A DNA stretch of 64,000 bases from Syncephalis plumigaleata (taxonomy: Eukaryota > Zoopagomycota > Zoopagomycetes > Zoopagales > Piptocephalidaceae): positions 1-64,000 of the forward strand of contig JAIXMF010000037.1 in NCBI GenBank assembly GCA_025201365.1. The letters are read 5' to 3'. Both the position numbers and the translations under genes were made by a program. Positions 22,490 through 36,792 of the stretch are shown one piece after another; positions within the stretch are counted from its first letter, which is position 1, and each line of letters opens with the position of its first letter. The notes under the pieces are model-generated. The model saw nothing but the letters and a program-made list of their open reading frames with translations, was not told the DNA's origin and ran no database searches.

Positions 22490-24889
22490 TGGCTAATATC
22501 GACGTGCAATACGTGTATCCACCGTCGAACTCATTCTTCTGTCCCGTGTAAGTAGCGGTAAACTGAACAATAGCAACCACCGCCAATACCTTACGCTAAC
22601 TGGCGACTATTTCCCTGCTTTAAATTCCTCGCTAGTTGTCAGGATGTGTATACAGACCCGGTTATTACTCGAGCGTGCAACCATTCGTTCTGTTATGCTT
22701 GTCTATTCCAATCACTTGAGAATGAATCACTATGTCCACTATGCAGAGGTTATATTCATAGCGAGGGTAAGCTATTGGTAGATAATGTATGGACATCATT
22801 GACCGATTAAATATGATGTATATGATGCAATATCTAGAACTACATCCCAATCTAGCACTTAGCAATTTAATTGGCGAGCTAATGGTTTATTGTGGTTATC
22901 GCGAGCATGGCTGCCTACAAACGATGCGTAAAGATGATCTAGTTGCACATATGGCACAGTGCGAGTATAAACCGGTGATATGTGATCATGCCTCGTTGGG
23001 ATGCGAATATAAAGGTAGGGCAACACAGTAATATCAATAAGCTAGTAGCGTATATATATATATATACTAATTGTGGAATATTATAACGACATCCAGGAGT
23101 GGCGGCATTTATGCCAGAACACTTGAAGCATTGTGTCTACGAGCAGTTAAAGCCATTGATTAGTTCCATGAGTGCACGAATAGACCTACTTGAGGAGAGA
23201 TTACAGGTAAGCTAACTAGTCAGTCATTAGTCATTATCAATAATGGTAAATGATTTAGAAACAACATAACGAACTGGAGATGCTTCACGCTTTACTAAGG
23301 GAGAATGGCACTTCGGCACCAATGTCACCACAACCATCTTCCCCGGCATTATCGATGTCAATGAAGAAAACCATCAGTGAAGAAGGCATGGCAAGTACGC
23401 GCACCCTTTCTAGTCGAGCTGTATCACCGGAACTACGCCATTCGCTATCGTATGATACACTCCATCATCCCACGCGTGTAAGTTAACTACGAGTAATAAC
23501 ATGGAGGCATGTATCCGATACTTACCTATGCTGGATGTGTACTCATTGATCTAGACGACTACCGACACACAATCATCATGGGTTCATGGCGATATCATTT
23601 GTAGGCGTACCTTCTCACATCATACTAGTGGCGTGACATCGGTGTGTTACGGACAGGATACCCTATTTACGGCGATGCATGATGGTTCCATTGAGGTAAG
23701 TCAAATGGATATGTGCTAGTAAGCCATTGCCTATTAACGCTGACACTCGATCATTCAGGTGCTTGACCTTAAGAATACCGAGAGGAAAACATTTCTACAC
23801 GAGCATCGTATGTCAGTCTGGGCACTGGCCCTGCACTCTAATCTAAATCGATTATTCAGTGCTGGTCGAGATGGTACATTAAAGGTAACCCACTATTGTC
23901 ATACTTGTCATCGATCGTAGTTATAGTGTCATTATAACTAATTAACTGATTGATGAATTAGGCCTGGGATCTTTCCAAGTATATGACAAGTGAATCTGTG
24001 GATATTCCTCCATTAGCAACGCTTAGCAGCGAGCATGGCAAGATCTACAGCTTGGTGGTCATGGGTGATCGATTATTCTCGGGATCTTCTGATAAAACGA
24101 TCAAAGTAAGTAGTAGTATTCATAGTTAGTAAGTAAGTAAGTAAATAATAAGCACTAGTAGTACTCATATGATGTGATATGTACATTCTATTAGGTATGG
24201 GATGCCAATACTTTCGAGAATCTGGCCACATTTACTGGCCATACCAATAACATCAATAGTATTACGGTACTTCAAGATAATCATATTGTCACGGCATCCA
24301 GTGATAGAACATTAAAGGTAAGTCATTCATATAAGCAATGTTGTCGTAGATGATTCACATTTGTGTAGATATGGGATACGGTAACGGGACAATGTACACG
24401 TACCATTCCCACACAAGCGGAAGCATTGGATTGTGCGTATGGCGATGGGCTACTATTTGCCAGCACGTACGACGCGCTCATTCATGCATACTCGCTCGAG
24501 GATACACGCTCATTAGCGAGACTAGACGGTCACAACTGGGAGGTGTGGCAGTTGGCGTATGCCGGTCAATATGGACGACAAGGAGCGGCGAGTAGCGCTC
24601 TCGGCAGTGGCACGGGATTAGCCGGCAAACTGTTTAGCGGCAGTTTCGATCACACCATTCGACGATGGGATACACGAATGTGGAGTTGCGATTTAGTGCT
24701 TCGTGGCCATAAAGGCTACGTGCACGCGATGACGTTAGGGGACGGCTGTTTAATTAGTGGATGTGCCGACAAGACAGTTAAGGTAAGAAGACAAAGAGAG
24801 AAAAAGAGAGCGAGCAAGTCTAGCATGTGCAAGCAATGTGTATTTAGTATATGAACATGTCTCACACAATGCTTTAGATGTGGTGGTGA
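22490..24889 (+). CDS. TRAF7-like E3 ubiquitin ligase (RING, TRAF zinc finger, coiled coil, WD40)
   Basis: Starts MANIDVQYVYPPSNSFFCPV at 22490. Across the first intron the RING finger reads FCPVCQDVYTDPVITRACNH...FCYACL...CPLCRG. The next exons give a TRAF-type zinc region (CGYREHGCLQTM to HMAQCEYKPVICDHASLGC), a coiled coil (SSMSARIDLLEERLQ), a Ser-rich linker, then about seven WD40 blades with repeated ends such as GSSDKTIKVWD, ASSDRTLKIWD and GSFDHTIRRWD. The last exon is tiny: the intron from 24783 ends at TTTAG (24877) and adds MWW and a stop at 24887, completing DKTVKMWW. Order and ending match animal TRAF7, an E3 acting in MAP kinase signalling. About ten exons. Without the last splice the protein would end in an unrelated charged tail. 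Confidence 0.85.
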
Positions 24890-25291
24890 CAGCGTGCACA
24901 ACGACCAACAAGGAACAAATAAAGTATACAACGAGTATAGGATAAATTTGTTAACCGTTCATTAGTAATTTCTCCTTCCATATCCTTACTGTTTGTTTAC
25001 AATTTACCAATATGTATGTATACTACTACTACTATTACTACTATGTTAGAGATAACCAATAGGTTCAATTGGCACATTGCATGGTAATTATAGGATGTGT
25101 ATACTAGATTGCCAATTCGTATCAATCATGACTTGACGTGTACATGATGTATTGATTAGTGTAGATTGCGCTCGGTGGGATTACTTCAATCGTCACTAGT
25201 AGTCATTAGTTGCCATTGGTGTATCAGTTTATTTTTAAAACATTATAGGGATGACACTAGTATCGTCGTCCAGTATCAGATGGTTTACCCG
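24890..25291. other. convergent 3' spacer
   Basis: About 400 bp between the ends of the TRAF7-like gene and RUVBL1. AT-rich with a (TAC/TAT) run near 25020; no gene seen. Confidence 0.35.
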
Positions 25292-27031
<1,740 letters not shown>

Positions 27032-27403
27032 CGTATTATTGCTAAATCAACGTGTAGATATCCCAATCAATGAATGAATATTATTGCTTATTGCACAACA
27101 AACAATAGCTATGCACTATCTAATGGAGAAATAGCTCACCTACAAGTACAACAAGACGAAAGGTATGTGGTTCGTTGATAGATTGCACTTGGTCAAAGAA
27201 AAAAAACAAGGAAAAAAGAAAAGACAACGTAAGTGGTGAGATGTTTTGATTATAAATTGATGATAATAATAACGATGATGATGTCTTGCCTCACTTAACA
27301 TCCATACATCCATACATCGTATAAAGAGAAGCAAGAAGAAAAAAACCTTTCTTATTCATATTATATTATTGTCTCTGGTGTTCCACTTTCACATTCGTAT
27401 ACT
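27032..27403. promoter_or_regulatory. divergent promoter between RUVBL1 and BUD31
   Basis: A 372-bp spacer between two starts on opposite strands. It has a purine run around 27190-27230 and an ATA/ATT-rich core. No gene is visible. Confidence 0.45.
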
Positions 27404-28048
27404 ATGCCTAAAGTTCGCCGTAGTCGTGGAAAGAAGCCGCCTGCAGGTTTCGATGATATTGAAGAGACGCTGCTGGAGTTCCAGCGGAAGATGCGCGATA
27501 GTAAGTGATAATAGATGCTTGTGTTTATTCGTTTATAGTGAATTGCAGTTGATTGCTTACTTGCGATTCACGTACTTATTACTTTGAATGTTTCCTGCTA
27601 TTTCTATCGTCGCCGTGTATAGTCGAGAACGAACCGCATGAGGGCAAACGTAAGGTAGAATCTGTATGGCCGGTATTCCGTCTTCATCATCAACGATCGC
27701 GCTATGTCTACGAGCTCTACTATAAACGAAAGGCTATCTCGCGCGAATTATACGATTATCTACTTAAGCAGGGTTATGCCGATTCCAATCTGATTGCCAA
27801 GTGGAAGAAGGTAAGTCGATATTAGTGAGCTGGACATTATTGTTGTTGCTGTAATAGAGTACTTATTGCTTATTGCTGGTTGAACATAGCCGGGATTCGA
27901 GAAACTATGCTGTCTACGTTGTATACAGTCTCGCGATACAAATTTCGGTACAGCTTGCGTATGTCGTGTGCCGCGTGCCAATCTACAAGAAGGCAAAGTG
28001 GTGGAGTGTGTACATTGTGGATGCAGAGGCTGTGCCAGTACCGATTAA
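27404..28048 (+). CDS. BUD31: BUD31 (G10) spliceosome component
   Basis: Three exons join to about 145 residues. Exon 1 is [20 protein letters not shown] with [11 protein letters not shown]; exon 2 is [20 protein letters not shown] through [18 protein letters not shown]; exon 3 is [29 protein letters not shown] and [13 protein letters not shown]. The Cys-rich zinc cluster at the C-terminus is complete, and length and order match the G10 family closely. BUD31 sits in the activated spliceosome near the U2/U6 catalytic core. Introns are about 120 nt and 82 nt, longer than most here. Confidence 0.95.
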
Positions 28049-28273
28049 AGACGCTTTAGACAGGTTATTAGCATTCTTCTAATATATACATATATATATA
28101 GCATGTAACTAATTAAATGAACATGAGAGCAATCAATCAATCAATCAGTCAATTATATGTATATGTATGTACTACTTTATATAACAGCTATGGCAAATGC
28201 TAGTACTGCGAAACAAAACATGACAAAGAGTATAGATGATCATTACCAATGATAAATGCAATAGCTAGTTCGG

Positions 28274-29086
28274 TCAATGTCGATGACCACATCTTTCCTT
28301 CTCCAATAGACTTTGCTCTCGTTTGGCTTTGGCTCGTCGATTCTGGAACCATATTTGAATGGAGCGAACAGGCACGCCTAGTTCACGGGCCAATTCCTCG
28401 CGCCTACTCTGATCGGGATGCGTTTCACCCGAGTTGAATAGAGCGAGTAAACGTGCTGTCTCATGGGATGTTAGGCGTTGTCGTCGCTTGTAAACGTTAT
28501 TAAATCGCATGATACTCGAGGTCGCTGGTGTATTCACTTCGCTCGATCTTGAACTACAGCCTAGATTGGTGGACAAATAGGCAGCAGGCGAGTTCATTAG
28601 GTAGGCATAGTTGGCACTATTCGGTATAGTTGATGGCATGACACCAACACCAGTGGGATTAGACGACAATGGCAGTGGTGTTATATGACGAGGTGTCCCG
28701 AGGAATGCTGCAGATGGTAGTGCAGGTGCTGCTATAAGATTACTCGTCGGGACCAGTCTAAGTAGAATGGAATAGTTTATGTCATCATTGGATGATGGAA
28801 ATGGCTGGCCTGCTTGTAGAGACTGTCCGATTATTCTACTATACCACGGATGATGGATTGCTTGTTGTAGTAGTGTCGCAATTGCACTTTCTGACGACAT
28901 ACCATACTGATTGGTAGGCAAGTGAGTGGATACCAGACTTGATTCAGTTGTATTGGCGCTACTCGCCAGTAATGGTGCGGTTAGTTGGTTTGTAGTGGAA
29001 CTAGTTGTATTGTCGTCATTACGAACTACAGATGGCGTTATAGCCGTTGACGATGCACTCGGATGATGTTCCTGTTGTTTCTCCAT
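28274..29086 (-). CDS. homeodomain transcription factor, 270 aa
   Basis: A single open exon. The C-terminal homeodomain covers about residues 200-260: YKRRQRLTSHETARLLALF, then LARELGVPVRSIQIWFQNRR and AKAKRE. Helix 3 has the WFQNRR core with Gln at the specificity position. The spacing between helix 1 and helix 2 (NSGETHPDQSRREEL) fits a typical, not TALE, homeodomain. The first 190 residues are Ser/Thr/Pro-rich and probably disordered. In fungi such proteins act as developmental or stress regulators; the target is unknown. It stops soon after the homeodomain (EKERCGHRH). Confidence 0.88.
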   Translation of the reverse strand: MEKQQEHHPSASSTAITPSVVRNDDNTTSSTTNQLTAPLLASSANTTESSLVSTHLPTNQYGMSSESAIATLLQQAIHHPWYSRIIGQSLQAGQPFPSSNDDINYSILLRLVPTSNLIAAPALPSAAFLGTPRHITPLPLSSNPTGVGVMPSTIPNSANYAYLMNSPAAYLSTNLGCSSRSSEVNTPATSSIMRFNNVYKRRQRLTSHETARLLALFNSGETHPDQSRREELARELGVPVRSIQIWFQNRRAKAKREQSLLEKERCGHRH

Positions 29087-29819
29087 TGCTTTCTATCGAA
29101 TATACTTGACAAATAATACTCAATTATAGCAACTTATTACAGAATCAATGGTGCCACAATTGAACAAGATCTACCTAAATCATTTGTATTACAGTCGATG
29201 TATTAATTGGTTAGGAAAATGCCATTCATTACAGATATAGCTATCGCAATGATAGAACTATTTGCTTGCTAATGAGACGCGTCTGTATATTTACCATTAA
29301 TTGTGTAACCGTTTTACTATTATTACTGATGAATGATGCTGGCAAAGGTGAACTAGAACTATTCCAAGTAACTAAACGAATAGAAGGAAGGACAAATGAT
29401 TATGCTTTTCTCTTTTTCATGCGTGCATTCATATGAATGTCTAGCCAAGATAACATGCTCATGACTACAATGATATATTACATGTTTAACTGATTTAACG
29501 TGATTTACATCGTATAAATTGACTGTACTTTCATTATTACATCATCATTACCATGTAAACGGATGATAAACAAGCAAGGTAAAGCGGAAAGAATTCACAA
29601 TGGAATTGAAACATATACGCAAGTACATGCTTGATTTATTAACTCATACTTTATTGGAGAAAACAACAAAACAAAAGAAGAGGAAGACCTAATCAAAAAT
29701 GCACACCCGTAATAACAAGCACAAACTCATGCATTCCTGATGTGAATGGATGAAATTGAAGAGAGGAAGAAATTATATTCAAATAAAAAGCAGCATAATG
29801 TCTATTTACACGTATCCTA
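29087..29819. other. intergenic stretch upstream of the homeodomain gene
   Basis: About 730 bp, AT-rich, containing the homeodomain gene promoter and the 3' flank of the neighbouring minus-strand gene. No supported reading frame. Confidence 0.3.
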
Positions 29820-31583
29820 TTAAGCAGCCAGACTGCAATGGCATCGAGTAGATCGCCACCATGATCTAATGACAATAGCAAATAAGTTACTACCATCATT
29901 GTTATGATGATTAAGCATTTTAACTTACCCTGCACTAAATCCTGTACCGAATAAGACCAACGAGATAACAGTTATAGAGAAGATATTAACCGTAATTTCA
30001 TTATTTGGCCTAATCAATCAATTAGTTAGTTAGTTAGTTAGTTGGCCAATTATATTATTAATATGATTACTTACCAATATCGAATATAAAATGGTTTACG
30101 CTTAGTGTTGTTGGATGTACTAGCATGACCAATTCGACGAAGTGATTTCTCATTGCCAATCGAATGGTTTGTACTTGAATGACGACGATGCTGATGATGA
30201 TGCAAGTGTCGTTTATGAGTGGAAATAGTAGCAGTAGCAGTAGCAGTAGCATTGGGAGATGGCTGATGTCTATCTGTTACGACATTTAATGTATTAGGTG
30301 TAGTAGCTTTTACCGGACTTGTCTTGCTATCATTAGAAGTATCCTCTGTGCTTGTATAGGCTAATTCAACTTGATTACATACGATTGCTTCTTGATTAGG
30401 ACTTGCATTATTGCTTATACGAGATGCTAGTTTATCTTTACGATCGTAGCGATGTGGTGGCAAGCTAGCGGAAGGAATCTCTGGTGAACTAGCCATGAGA
30501 GCCTCCATTTCTGCCGTGCCTTCGACCAATTGCACATCCACCTCGGTAGATGGTGGTGTCGTCCACATGGATTGTGTATCCGTTCGGAAGGCGATGCTAT
30601 CCGCTTGCGAGTAATGAGTAGTAGGCCATGCCGCCTGCGGGAATGTGCTGATCTGCGAACGATGCATCGCCAGTGCAGAACGGAGTGTATCGGTAAGCGT
30701 GCCGAACACAGGAGGCGTGCATACGGATGACAACGGACGTAAGGTAGGGGATATATGGATAGTGGGCGACACTTCCGGTATCATCGTACTTTGTGCACCA
30801 CTACCGCCGTTCACTTGAAGTAGCACCGATGATGGACTGGATAGCATAGCGTCTACTTGTCCCGATGCAACGGAGAGACTACTGCGTGTCTCGCTAGTTG
30901 ACTCTACTCTTGACACGACAATAGGGGCTGTGTGCTTGGTGGACGACAAATCCTGCTCGGTAGATACAGCGGAGGCCAATAGTTCTGCCACACTAATCAG
31001 CATCGATTGGTTAGTTACAACAATAGTCCGTTCATCATCATCATCATTATATGTCGATTGACTTACCTAGCTACCAGATCAGCTTCTATCTGTGCCTCTA
31101 ATGTTCTTGCCAATGGTGCCGTGGCCGATGGTTCAGAGGCAAGAGCAATCGGTGCTGGATTGTCGACATTTGTCTTGGACAGCAATGGGATTGCCGGCTG
31201 GGCTTCCACGAGCACTGGACTAGTAGCAGCACTGGATGAAGGCGAGACAGCGACACTTGATTCATTGTTGCTATGCTTTGACTTTTGATTTGCTCGAGCT
31301 TGTGCTGCTGCCACTTGAACCCACACTTGACCTATATAAATATGAATATGAATATATGAATATGTATATTGTATATTGTGTATTGTATATTACCTTCACC
31401 GCCAGGTGGAGTGATAGCAAAGAGTGAATCGGGCGTCTGCGAGGTAATAACCCAATCGCTATCACTTATCCATGAAGCATTAGCAGAAGATGTGGATGCC
31501 AATCCAATCTCAGTCTCAGCAAGATCTCGACTATCGATGACTGTCTCTGAGGTAGCAGTCCTTTTCGTGGTGCGTTTATACAT
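29820..31583 (-). CDS. unknown Ser/Thr-rich protein with one C-terminal membrane segment
   Basis: Five exons can be joined: MYKRTTKRTATSETV at 31583, then a VWVQVAAAQARANQ exon, a long exon of about 300 codons starting SVAELLASAVSTEQD, then an exon whose WPNNEITVN leads into a hydrophobic helix (IFSITVISLVLFGTGFSAG), and a last short exon whose stop I place at 29820. The long part has Ser/Thr/Pro-rich sequence and a His/Arg-rich patch before the membrane segment, so it looks like a membrane-anchored protein with a large disordered cytosolic domain. I do not recognise a family. The last splice is the least certain: a different reading of the final exon (DLLDAIAVWLLNRIRV) looks protein-like but does not fit the phase. 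Confidence 0.55.
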
Positions 31584-32516
31584 GTTGAATAAGTGGGATA
31601 ATCGAATGATATAATATCAGTGGTGTGATTGATTGATTGGTTAAAAGAAAGAAAGAAAGAAAGGGAGAGATATCAATGACTGTATGGCTGTATGACTGTA
31701 AGGCTGTATGGCTGTATGAATAAATGGAACAAGCAAAAAAGAGTAGCAGCAGTAGCAGTAGAGCAGTAGAGCAGTAGTAGTTAAAGAAGAAAGCAGCCGC
31801 AGAAATACACTTGCACTATCGCTACTAATAATACTCGATGAAACAACCCCAAACTATGCTGGTATATTAATATGAGCGGCAGTCAACCGACTTACAACTA
31901 GGTTGGTTATGTACCCCTTAAGAATAAAGATGAGTGTACTGCAATGAGTTTGACCAATTTAGTGAATGAGTAAAAAAAAGGAGAACTAAGTAACAAATGG
32001 CGTACTACTACTTCCAACGGTAATGGTAGAAATAGTAAAAGTAGTAAGAATAATGGTAATAATAGTTGGTAATGAGAAAGATAGGTGCTATGGAAAGGTC
32101 AAGGACCAGCCGTCAAAATGTAAGTAGCGGATTAAAGGGTGAAGAAAATGGAACGATTCAATGACTGGTAAAAATGCCATCCCATTCGCTCTCACTTGCT
32201 CATAGTGTAATGTTTTCTGTTTTATTATTGTGTACCATTCTCTCGTTGTGTTCTGCATGTGACTGTTGTGATAGGTAAGCGGAATCCAAACCTGTCAATT
32301 TTCCTTTGGTCACATGAATAGAATGGGGTTCTGTTAAGGTAGATACTTGGTTATCTATCATCATTGCAATATCTATAAATGTGGGTGGATACTACTGTAC
32401 AAATACTAAAATGGGGCAAATAAGAATTAGCGTGTACGATATCGATATTGCGCAATACTATACGGCTCTATAGAGGAATAGTAACGAGATGAATGAACAT
32501 GCTCAACCGTGTAACG
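31584..32516. other. gene-free spacer
   Basis: About 930 bp with GAAAGAAAG, CTGTATGG and AGTAGCAG short repeats near 31640-31790. This is presumably the upstream region of the membrane-segment gene. No reading frame with support. Confidence 0.35.
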
Positions 32517-32518
32517 TA

Positions 32519-33092
32519 TAGTGTTTTTCCATCCAATTTGCGCATTTATCCTTTAACGTTTGCAGTTTGTTAATAGATAGATTAACACAATTGTTAACGT
32601 CATTATCACCGTAGAAATGCCAATTGATACAACATGATAATAATAACAATTCAGTATTAGTAATGGATCATTTATTGATAGCGATAACTATCATCAATTA
32701 TATAAGGTAGACGATACAAGTGTACTAGTATAGTTGGATATTGCCATGTCATGTACTTACAAGTAGCTATTAATTATCATGTATGGAATCGGGATATGGC
32801 AGCATGTCTGAATTTTATTCAGATTATTCGCAGTGTTCGTAAGGACAACCTTATTCCAACACAATTCCAACGAGGTGCCGTTTCTCCTCCTCAGCCTAGT
32901 ACGTCCGCAAAGCATTCACTGAATGAAGATCAAGATCAAGATGGACAAGATCAAGAGGGATCTAAACATCAAAAAACAAATTAGCCGGATTGTATCGTCA
33001 ATCGTCTAAAATACAGGCTAGTTGTAAGTGTTAAATATCATTTATTCATAAAGACAAAAGGCTAACTGCGCAAATTGGATGGAAAAAGCCTG
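32519..33092. mobile_element. 574-bp TA-flanked element with Fanzor tail (element E4)
   Basis: The left end is TAGTGTTTTTCCATCCAATT (first base changed from the expected C) and the reverse-complemented right end is CAGGCTTTTTCCATCCAATT, both followed by TGCGCA and TTAxCCTTT, with TA on each side. It is the longer parent form of E2. It contains a 77-codon frame with the Fanzor C-terminal motif and no other gene, so it cannot move by itself. Confidence 0.75.
32751..32984 (+). pseudogene. C-terminal fragment of a Fanzor-like nuclease, copy 3
   Basis: Reads YHVWNRDMAACLNFIQIIRS, then a VRKDNLIPTQFQRG stretch and a Ser/Asp/Gln-rich charged tail ending SKHQKTN. The WNRDMAACLNF core matches the copies at 5.6 kb and 49.6 kb and the RuvC-III site of TnpB/Fanzor proteins. 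The zinc motif present in the other two copies is missing here, and the tail differs. It ends 108 bp before the right TIR end of E4. Confidence 0.6.
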
Positions 33093-33094
33093 TA

Positions 33095-33210
33095 GTGCTA
33101 GTTAGAGCAAGGTGTATGGTCATCATCATTCATATGTATTAGTAAATGCTAATGAATGGTTAACAAACTTACTAATGGAAGTTAATAAAATGTTAGTACA
33201 CGGTTAATGA
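33095..33210 (+). repeat. interspersed repeat R2, copy a
   Basis: Begins GTGCTAGTTAGAGCAAGG with GTGTATGGTC after it, and continues as a TTAATG/GGTTAA-rich stretch. The same sequence recurs inverted at 39207-39338. It starts exactly at the TA next to E4, so E4 may have landed at its edge. Confidence 0.6.
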
Positions 33211-36200
33211 CATTTTCAATGCAGGACCAATGAAGCAAATGCGGTTGGTTTAATGGATTCTACGCCATAGACACGACATCACGTTACAAAATACAGTGCC
33301 AACTACCTATACGTTACACCAAAAGCAAGAGAGAGAGGAGAGGAGAGGAGAGGAGAGGGAACAGAAGGAAGAGAGACGCCCTGTCAATGTTTCAATGCTC
33401 GTTTCATAATTGTGACAACCATGATGAATCGATACTGCTAGGACAACATTCATAGAAAAGTGATACTACGAGGATAGTAGACAGACCTCCCTTTTGTCTG
33501 TCATTGCCTGTAACTTGCACTGATGTGTTCGTGGGTGTGTGCTTGTTTGAATGTTTGAATGTTTGTTTGTATATACAAGCACGTGGAGGGTGGCAGAAAC
33601 GACGGAGCGGTTAGAGATTGCCATTATTCTATTCTATGTTTAGCACAAGAACTACGCGTTGTATTCGCATCTCAAACACTTGTACACAATTGTGTTTCTG
33701 TAACACCATGTTTAACCAGAGAACACTAGCGAACGGACAAACAGGTAAAGACATGCTAATGTGAATACAAGCAAGCATCATCCCATTTCCTGGTTAATGT
33801 ACTCATTTAACAATAATGAGACAAGTGAGCGGTACTCATTGTCACTGTTCATTTACACGTAGACCGATAGATGAATAAACAGACACTCGACTCTAGTGTC
33901 CACTTGTTACATACAAGATGCACCACGCCATGACTGACCAGTGGCCTTGCCACTTTACTAATTAGTGCAAGTTTCTAATTTATCAACAGGCCTTTTATGA
34001 CTCATACTATTCAGCGAGTATGTTAATAAGCAGGTGAACCATTATCAGCAGCAGCAACAGCATCAAAAATAACTACATGAACCTGGGACCCAGTTCCATT
34101 GACATTGTACATAATTGCGGCAAAACCGGTCTATGGATGAACAAACAAATCAGTAGATTACAATAGCGCATAGCACATTCGCTTTACTTTTGATCAATCT
34201 AATACAATCAATGCAACGGATATTGACATTGACATTTCCGTACTGTTCCTCTAGTTGCTTTATCTAACCGCAACAACAACAACAACAACAAACGGGTGTG
34301 GTTCTTTCTTTATCATTTGCACGCCTGGTGATTTCCATTCTGCGCCATCTACGCGATCATCGTATTTATCGGGTTACTTTTGTATGTTGATAACCAAAAA
34401 TATACCACATTATCACGTCTACGTGCTTGCTTGCTTGTCACATTCAAACTGATAATGATGATGATAATGATGATGGTGATGCACCTTCATGCCATGCATG
34501 GCTGTCCTATAGTTGTTCGATATAACTCGTGCTATGTCATCCTTTAATAGCAAATGAACAGCACGCTCTATTGCTTTGTTCCGCAACCGAATTTGGGATG
34601 TGTATGTATGTGTACGTGTGCGTAGATGGCCATATCAATTTTATTCTCTACGTCAATAACGTTGTCCTACGTTTAGGGCAATTAGCTCATGGCACGACTG
34701 CCATTTCTAGCCTGTTGCATAAATTCAGGCGTCTATTTGAGATTGCTCCTGTTTCATCCTCATTCTCATAGACCAAGGGTGAACACACCTTCACAGTTTC
34801 GTATACACCGCATCCTTGGATGGTGTATTTGGGACAGGGGCAACATGTTGTGTATGTGTATGAGTGTATGTGTGCACTATATTCTACCAACCACCCACCC
34901 ACTTACTCACTCCTTCCCTCATTCCATGTGGGGTTCTTTTTCATACGTGAATGGTGCCCCGCTTTAATGACCGACACTCAGCTATCGTCTCAGTCATTAT
35001 AATGGATAAATGATCATAATGATGGATGATGATGATGATTCTATTGTATTGTATTTACTTGTAACATCCACTATTATGCTTATTAGATTGATTGTTATAC
35101 ATTTATATACATATTTATGATGTTGTTGATCACTGTCCCATTATAACAAGCAGCATCACAATCGTAACAATCTAGGCAGCACCTGTCATAGTCTCATGTG
35201 TCCCTTCAACATGGGCACTTGCTTATTGCAGTAGAGGCAACTCCTAAATCTTGTGGGTGTTTTGACTCCTTTGGTCGTCTCCTACTTTCTATAGTTTGTT
35301 TTGCACGCGGCTAATTATCCACCCTAGAAGAGGAACGCGTTGAACGAGGAACGAGGATCGAAGACAGACAGTCAGAGACAGACAGAGACGGTGCTCAAGT
35401 CCGCCTACACTCAATCACGCCTTCTTTCTTCTTTTTTCTACTCCGTTCGCCTCCTGCCCTTTCCTACTTAAAAGGACCGACACCCCGCCCCTCCGCCAAC
35501 TCGACGTTTTTTTAGATTTATTGAAAAAGCGACTCGCCTTTTATCTTTGCTCATTTCCTCGGTTCCACAACTATACTGCGTCAATGCCCTTGTTACGTGA
35601 TTTGATTATTTTATAAAGAAACCCTCTATACGCTCGCGTACCTTTGCCATACGGTATAACTATTACTACGTGTCTCTCTCTCTCTCTTCTTTCACTTTTC
35701 CATTCTCTCTTTTAACGCTGCCTTACCACTACAACTACGTTATCTCTCTATACATTTGATCGAGTTACGGCTATATCATCATCATCATTATCATCATTGA
35801 ACGCGAGAAACAGTCAAAGCGATTTCTTTTTTCTTCTACTACACATCTACGAACCTTACATATTTCTTTTCTTCTTCTTCTTTGACAGCTTATATAACGC
35901 GTGGACTGCACGGTCAGTTCATTTTTGCTTCTCTGCATATCGTCGTCCTCTCTTTCTCTTACTCGCTTTCTCTCGCTTGGGTATTATTTCACCTTGGTAG
36001 AACGTATATATATACATGCCCATTTAGAACCACCTATATCACACATTTGGTTACGTTTTAACGCTTGTTCTACACACACACGCACCAATCTATCTGTTCC
36101 ATTGCCGTAAGTTATTGTGGTGAATTACGCTTATTGTCGTTTGCATCAAACAACAACATCAACAACAACAACGTTTCTCTTTCATCTAAACGTTCTATAA

Positions 36201-36792
36201 TCATTGACACTTGTTTCACATTATACAGGTTCATTGTTTATTGTGTACGTGCCAACAAGATTTATTTGACTCCCTCTTTTCTTACGCACGTTCTTTCTTT
36301 CTCTTTCTTTCTATCGATCATCTCCATTTATACATATCATTCGTTTTTGGACTGGCTGGACTATCCAAAACCGTGATTATCATCATCTTTCTCTTCTCTC
36401 TCTCTCTTCTCTTTCTCTTTCGATTGTCTAACGCGACTCATCGTTTGCGCATCATTTCCTTTCTTTCTTTCTCTCTTTCTTTCTCGCGCGCTCTTTCTTA
36501 AGCAACGACATATTAGACCTTCCCATTCTAACTTGGTATTGGTGAACATACACACACATCCATTATATATTGGTAGCACGTATTTTTTATTTTTCTTTCA
36601 CGTGCAATCTTTGGTTTTCATCCTATAGACACTTAGAAGATACTTGTTTTACGAAACAACATTTCTGCACGTCACGCTTCTCCTGCTAGTTAGTCAGCTT
36701 ATCGTCATACAACATTGCTAGCTAACGAACGAACGAACGAACGAATTTATTGAACGAATTTCACATCCATTTACTCTTTCCATTAAGCAAAC
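33211..36792. promoter_or_regulatory. 3.6-kb gene-poor region and pyrimidine-rich leader of the C2H2 gene
   Basis: No supportable coding gene on either strand. Contents: a GAGAG purine tract at 33330-33360, a CAA run at 34270, a GATGAT run at 34450 and 35020, and from about 35400 a strongly pyrimidine-rich plus strand (TCTC and TTTCTTTC runs) to a GAAC repeat at 36723-36743 just before the C2H2 start. CT-rich leaders are common before fungal transcription-factor genes. A possible leader intron begins at CCGTAAGT near 36108. It is far longer than other spacers here (mostly 0.3-1.0 kb). Confidence 0.4.

Noticed and set aside
24783-24854. Read-through C-terminal tail of the TRAF7-like protein
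   Set aside because: A GTAAG donor at 24783 and TTTAG acceptor at 24877 give MWW and a stop, completing the last WD40 blade as in the family.
29693-29935. Alternative last exon DLLDAIAVWLLNRIRV for the membrane-segment gene
   Set aside because: The peptide looks natural, but the upstream exon ends in a phase that does not lead into it; kept only as a caveat.
32519-33092. Considered whether E2 and E4 were solo LTRs
   Set aside because: The ends are inverted, not direct, with TA flanks; there is no TG...CA end or primer site. A DNA element fits better.
33600-35100. Several short open frames in the gene-poor region before the C2H2 gene
   Set aside because: All under about 95 codons, low complexity, with no in-frame joins through plausible introns.
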